Part shown: piece by piece, positions 6,191 to 7,424 of the stretch
Layout of the letters: each line of letters opens with the position of its first letter
Position numbering within the stretch: position 1 is the stretch's first letter
Origin: Candidatus Hestiella acidicharens
GTDB lineage: Archaea > Thermoproteota > Thermoprotei_A > Sulfolobales > Acidilobaceae
Length of the DNA stretch: 7,424 nucleotides
Assembly (NCBI GenBank): GCA_015523575.1
Contig: WAJZ01000154.1
Span: forward strand, 1-7,424
Direction: 5' to 3'
The notes under the pieces: generated by a model
The model's database searches: none
The model's input: only the letters and a program-made list of their open reading frames with translations
What the model was told of the DNA's origin: nothing
Program-made: the position numbers and the translations under genes

Positions 6191-6667
6191 ATGGCAAGGT
6201 TCAGCCTAATAATAACAAGCGACAGGGTATATTCTGGCGAAAAGAAGGATGAGATAACGCCTATGGTAGAGAAAGCCCTTAAAGAAGCTGGTCATGAGCT
6301 TATATTTAAAACATTGGTGAGAAATGAAGAGAAGGAAATATTAGGTGCAATAAAAAAAGCTACGGAGGTTTCTGATATAGTATTAGTTACTGGCGGTACT
6401 GGAATCTCTCCAAGGGATATTAGTGTAGATGTTGCAAAACTCCTAGCAAAGGATACCTTGCCAGGTTTTGGGGAATTTCATAGATCAAGGAGTCTGAGCG
6501 AAATTGGATATAAGGCCCTTTTAAGCAGGGCCACAGCCTTTGTAGTAGGAAAGTCTATAGTTGCGGTTAGTCCTGGAAGCCCTTCAGCCGTGAAAATAGC
6601 GCTTGAGATACTGATTCCGATAGCTGACCATGCAAGGGATCAACTTAATGGTGTGCCTCACAGTTGA
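6191..6667 (+). CDS. moaB: Molybdenum cofactor biosynthesis protein MoaB/MogA family (molybdopterin adenylyltransferase)
   Basis: This protein of 158 residues belongs to the MoaB/MogA family, which adenylylates molybdopterin before metal insertion into the molybdenum or tungsten cofactor; archaeal MoaB proteins have been shown to do this. The N-terminal RFSLIITSDRVYSGEKKDE is the family start. Next come VLVTGGTGISPRD (64-76; TGGTG at 67-71, SPRD at 73-76 with D76), LPGFGEFHR (90-98, E95), ALLSRATAFVVG (109-120) and VSPGSPSAVKIALE (126-139). Conserved active-site segments all look intact. Length is normal for MoaB. It begins a plus-strand unit from the divergent promoter, with the MFS gene 6 bases after its stop. 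No other molybdopterin genes are in view. Confidence 0.94.
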   Translation: MARFSLIITSDRVYSGEKKDEITPMVEKALKEAGHELIFKTLVRNEEKEILGAIKKATEVSDIVLVTGGTGISPRDISVDVAKLLAKDTLPGFGEFHRSRSLSEIGYKALLSRATAFVVGKSIVAVSPGSPSAVKIALEILIPIADHARDQLNGVPHS

Positions 6668-6673
6668 GAAACG

Positions 6674-7424
6674 ATGGGTAGTTGGGGGAAAATAGAGTCT
6701 AAATATAAGAAAGACATATATCTGCTAATAATAACAAGGTCTTTAAGGAGCCTAAGCTTTGGTTACATTGCATTCCTATTGCCGTTGTATTTAAAGTATA
6801 TAGGGTTTAGCGTAGTTGAGATAGGCCTTTATGCTTTAGCCGCAACGATAAGCAGTAGCGTCCTCTTGCTACTGAGTGGTTTTTTCGGAGACATATACAG
6901 CAGGAAGAAGATGCTTTTGCTTATGTCAGTCCTTCCTGCAATTGCATATATAATTTTGATATCAACACATAGCATTGAGGTAGCATTTATCTCATCTGTG
7001 CTAGGGGTTTCCTTAAGTCCTATGGGAGGTGGTGGGGGTGGAGGTCCAGTAGCCCCCCTACAGACGGCAATGATAGCAAGCAGGTCTGGCATGAAGGAGA
7101 GGACAAAGGTTTATTCATATTTAAACACGCTAGCAATAATAATGGCGATACTCGGTGGAGTCATGTCAGGTTTTATAATAAAGTTCTTTCAGAAGAGTTA
7201 TTACTACTACTTGTTCGAAATAGCGATAGTTTTGGTTTTTCTTTCTGCGGCACTAGTATTTCCCATATCCGAAGAACCCGATAGGCACCTTATTAAAGAG
7301 AAAAAGGATTTCCTTCCTAGGAAATCTGCCGGTAACATAGGTAAATCTGCGATGACAAGCATGTTTGGGGGTCTGGGTCTTGGAATAGTTTTACCACTTT
7401 TACCCATCTACTTCAAGCATATAG
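6674..7424 (+). CDS. Major facilitator superfamily transporter, 3' truncated
   Basis: The frame from the ATG at 6674 stays open for 250 codons to the right edge, so this is the N-terminal part of a membrane transporter. Hydrophobic segments lie at about residues 14-40, 46-70, 79-98, 101-122, 145-170, 176-198 and 226-248, giving the six-helix MFS half, a charged central loop (199-223) and helix 7. The loop after helix 2 has the motif-A-like GFFGDIYSRKK (69-79; D73, R77, K78, K79). A run of seven glycines (118-124, SPM-G7-PVAPLQ) sits at the end of helix 4, an unusual feature. The substrate is unknown: a drug exporter, sugar or organic-anion porter are all possible. The start is 6 bases after the moaB stop with no clear Shine-Dalgarno site, so it is probably read by coupling. 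Linkage to moaB does not by itself show a molybdate role. Confidence 0.9.
   Translation, partial: MGSWGKIESKYKKDIYLLIITRSLRSLSFGYIAFLLPLYLKYIGFSVVEIGLYALAATISSSVLLLLSGFFGDIYSRKKMLLLMSVLPAIAYIILISTHSIEVAFISSVLGVSLSPMGGGGGGGPVAPLQTAMIASRSGMKERTKVYSYLNTLAIIMAILGGVMSGFIIKFFQKSYYYYLFEIAIVLVFLSAALVFPISEEPDRHLIKEKKDFLPRKSAGNIGKSAMTSMFGGLGLGIVLPLLPIYFKHI

Noticed and set aside
6829..7407. Minus-strand open frames with a proline run opposite the MFS gene
   Set aside because: The proline run is the reverse reading of the glycine codons; the plus-strand frame has clear membrane helices and a motif-A-like loop.

Overview
This window looks like a stretch of chromosome from a thermophilic archaeon, most likely Thermoproteota (Crenarchaeota). 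Four things point there. The proteins have archaeal architecture: a type-2 peptidyl-tRNA hydrolase, an MTAP with the cysteine pattern of Sulfolobus MTAP II, and a phosphoribosyltransferase with a C-terminal winged-helix-like tail. Arginine is mostly AGG/AGA and isoleucine mostly ATA. Several genes start with TTG, and leaders are short with GGTG/GGGG-type Shine-Dalgarno sites. A/T boxes sit at archaeal TATA distance from the starts. There is no rRNA or tRNA to fix the genus, so the lineage is an inference.

Layout. 1-1308 (+) is the 3' part of a gene for a branched-chain-amino-acid-type ABC solute-binding protein, cut by the left edge. 1370-3331 (+) is a two-gene unit: a small nucleotidyltransferase-fold protein 6 bases ahead of pyruvate kinase. 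3326-4003 (-) is a purine-type phosphoribosyltransferase whose stop codon overlaps that of pyruvate kinase. 4083-6119 (-) is a tight three-gene unit transcribed as MTA phosphorylase, then an unrecognised protein with a possible degenerate SIS fold, then peptidyl-tRNA hydrolase. 6120-6190 is a short divergent promoter region. 6191 to the right edge (+) is a MoaB/MogA molybdenum-cofactor gene followed after 6 bases by an MFS transporter that runs off the window.

How the genes work together. The minus-strand block joins methylthioadenosine phosphorolysis, which gives adenine and methylthioribose-1-phosphate, with a nearby base phosphoribosyltransferase. That suggests a purine and sulfur salvage neighbourhood, with translation quality control (Pth2) carried along. 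Pyruvate kinase is core glycolysis. The SBP and the MFS protein are transport functions at the two edges.

No gap between genes exceeds about 80 bases. I see no mobile element, CRISPR array, RNA gene, repeat family or prophage, and no clear new defence or biosynthetic system. The least-explained items are the SIS-like protein, the nucleotidyltransferase-fold protein tied to pyruvate kinase, the non-signal N-terminal extension of the SBP, and the seven-glycine run in the MFS protein.
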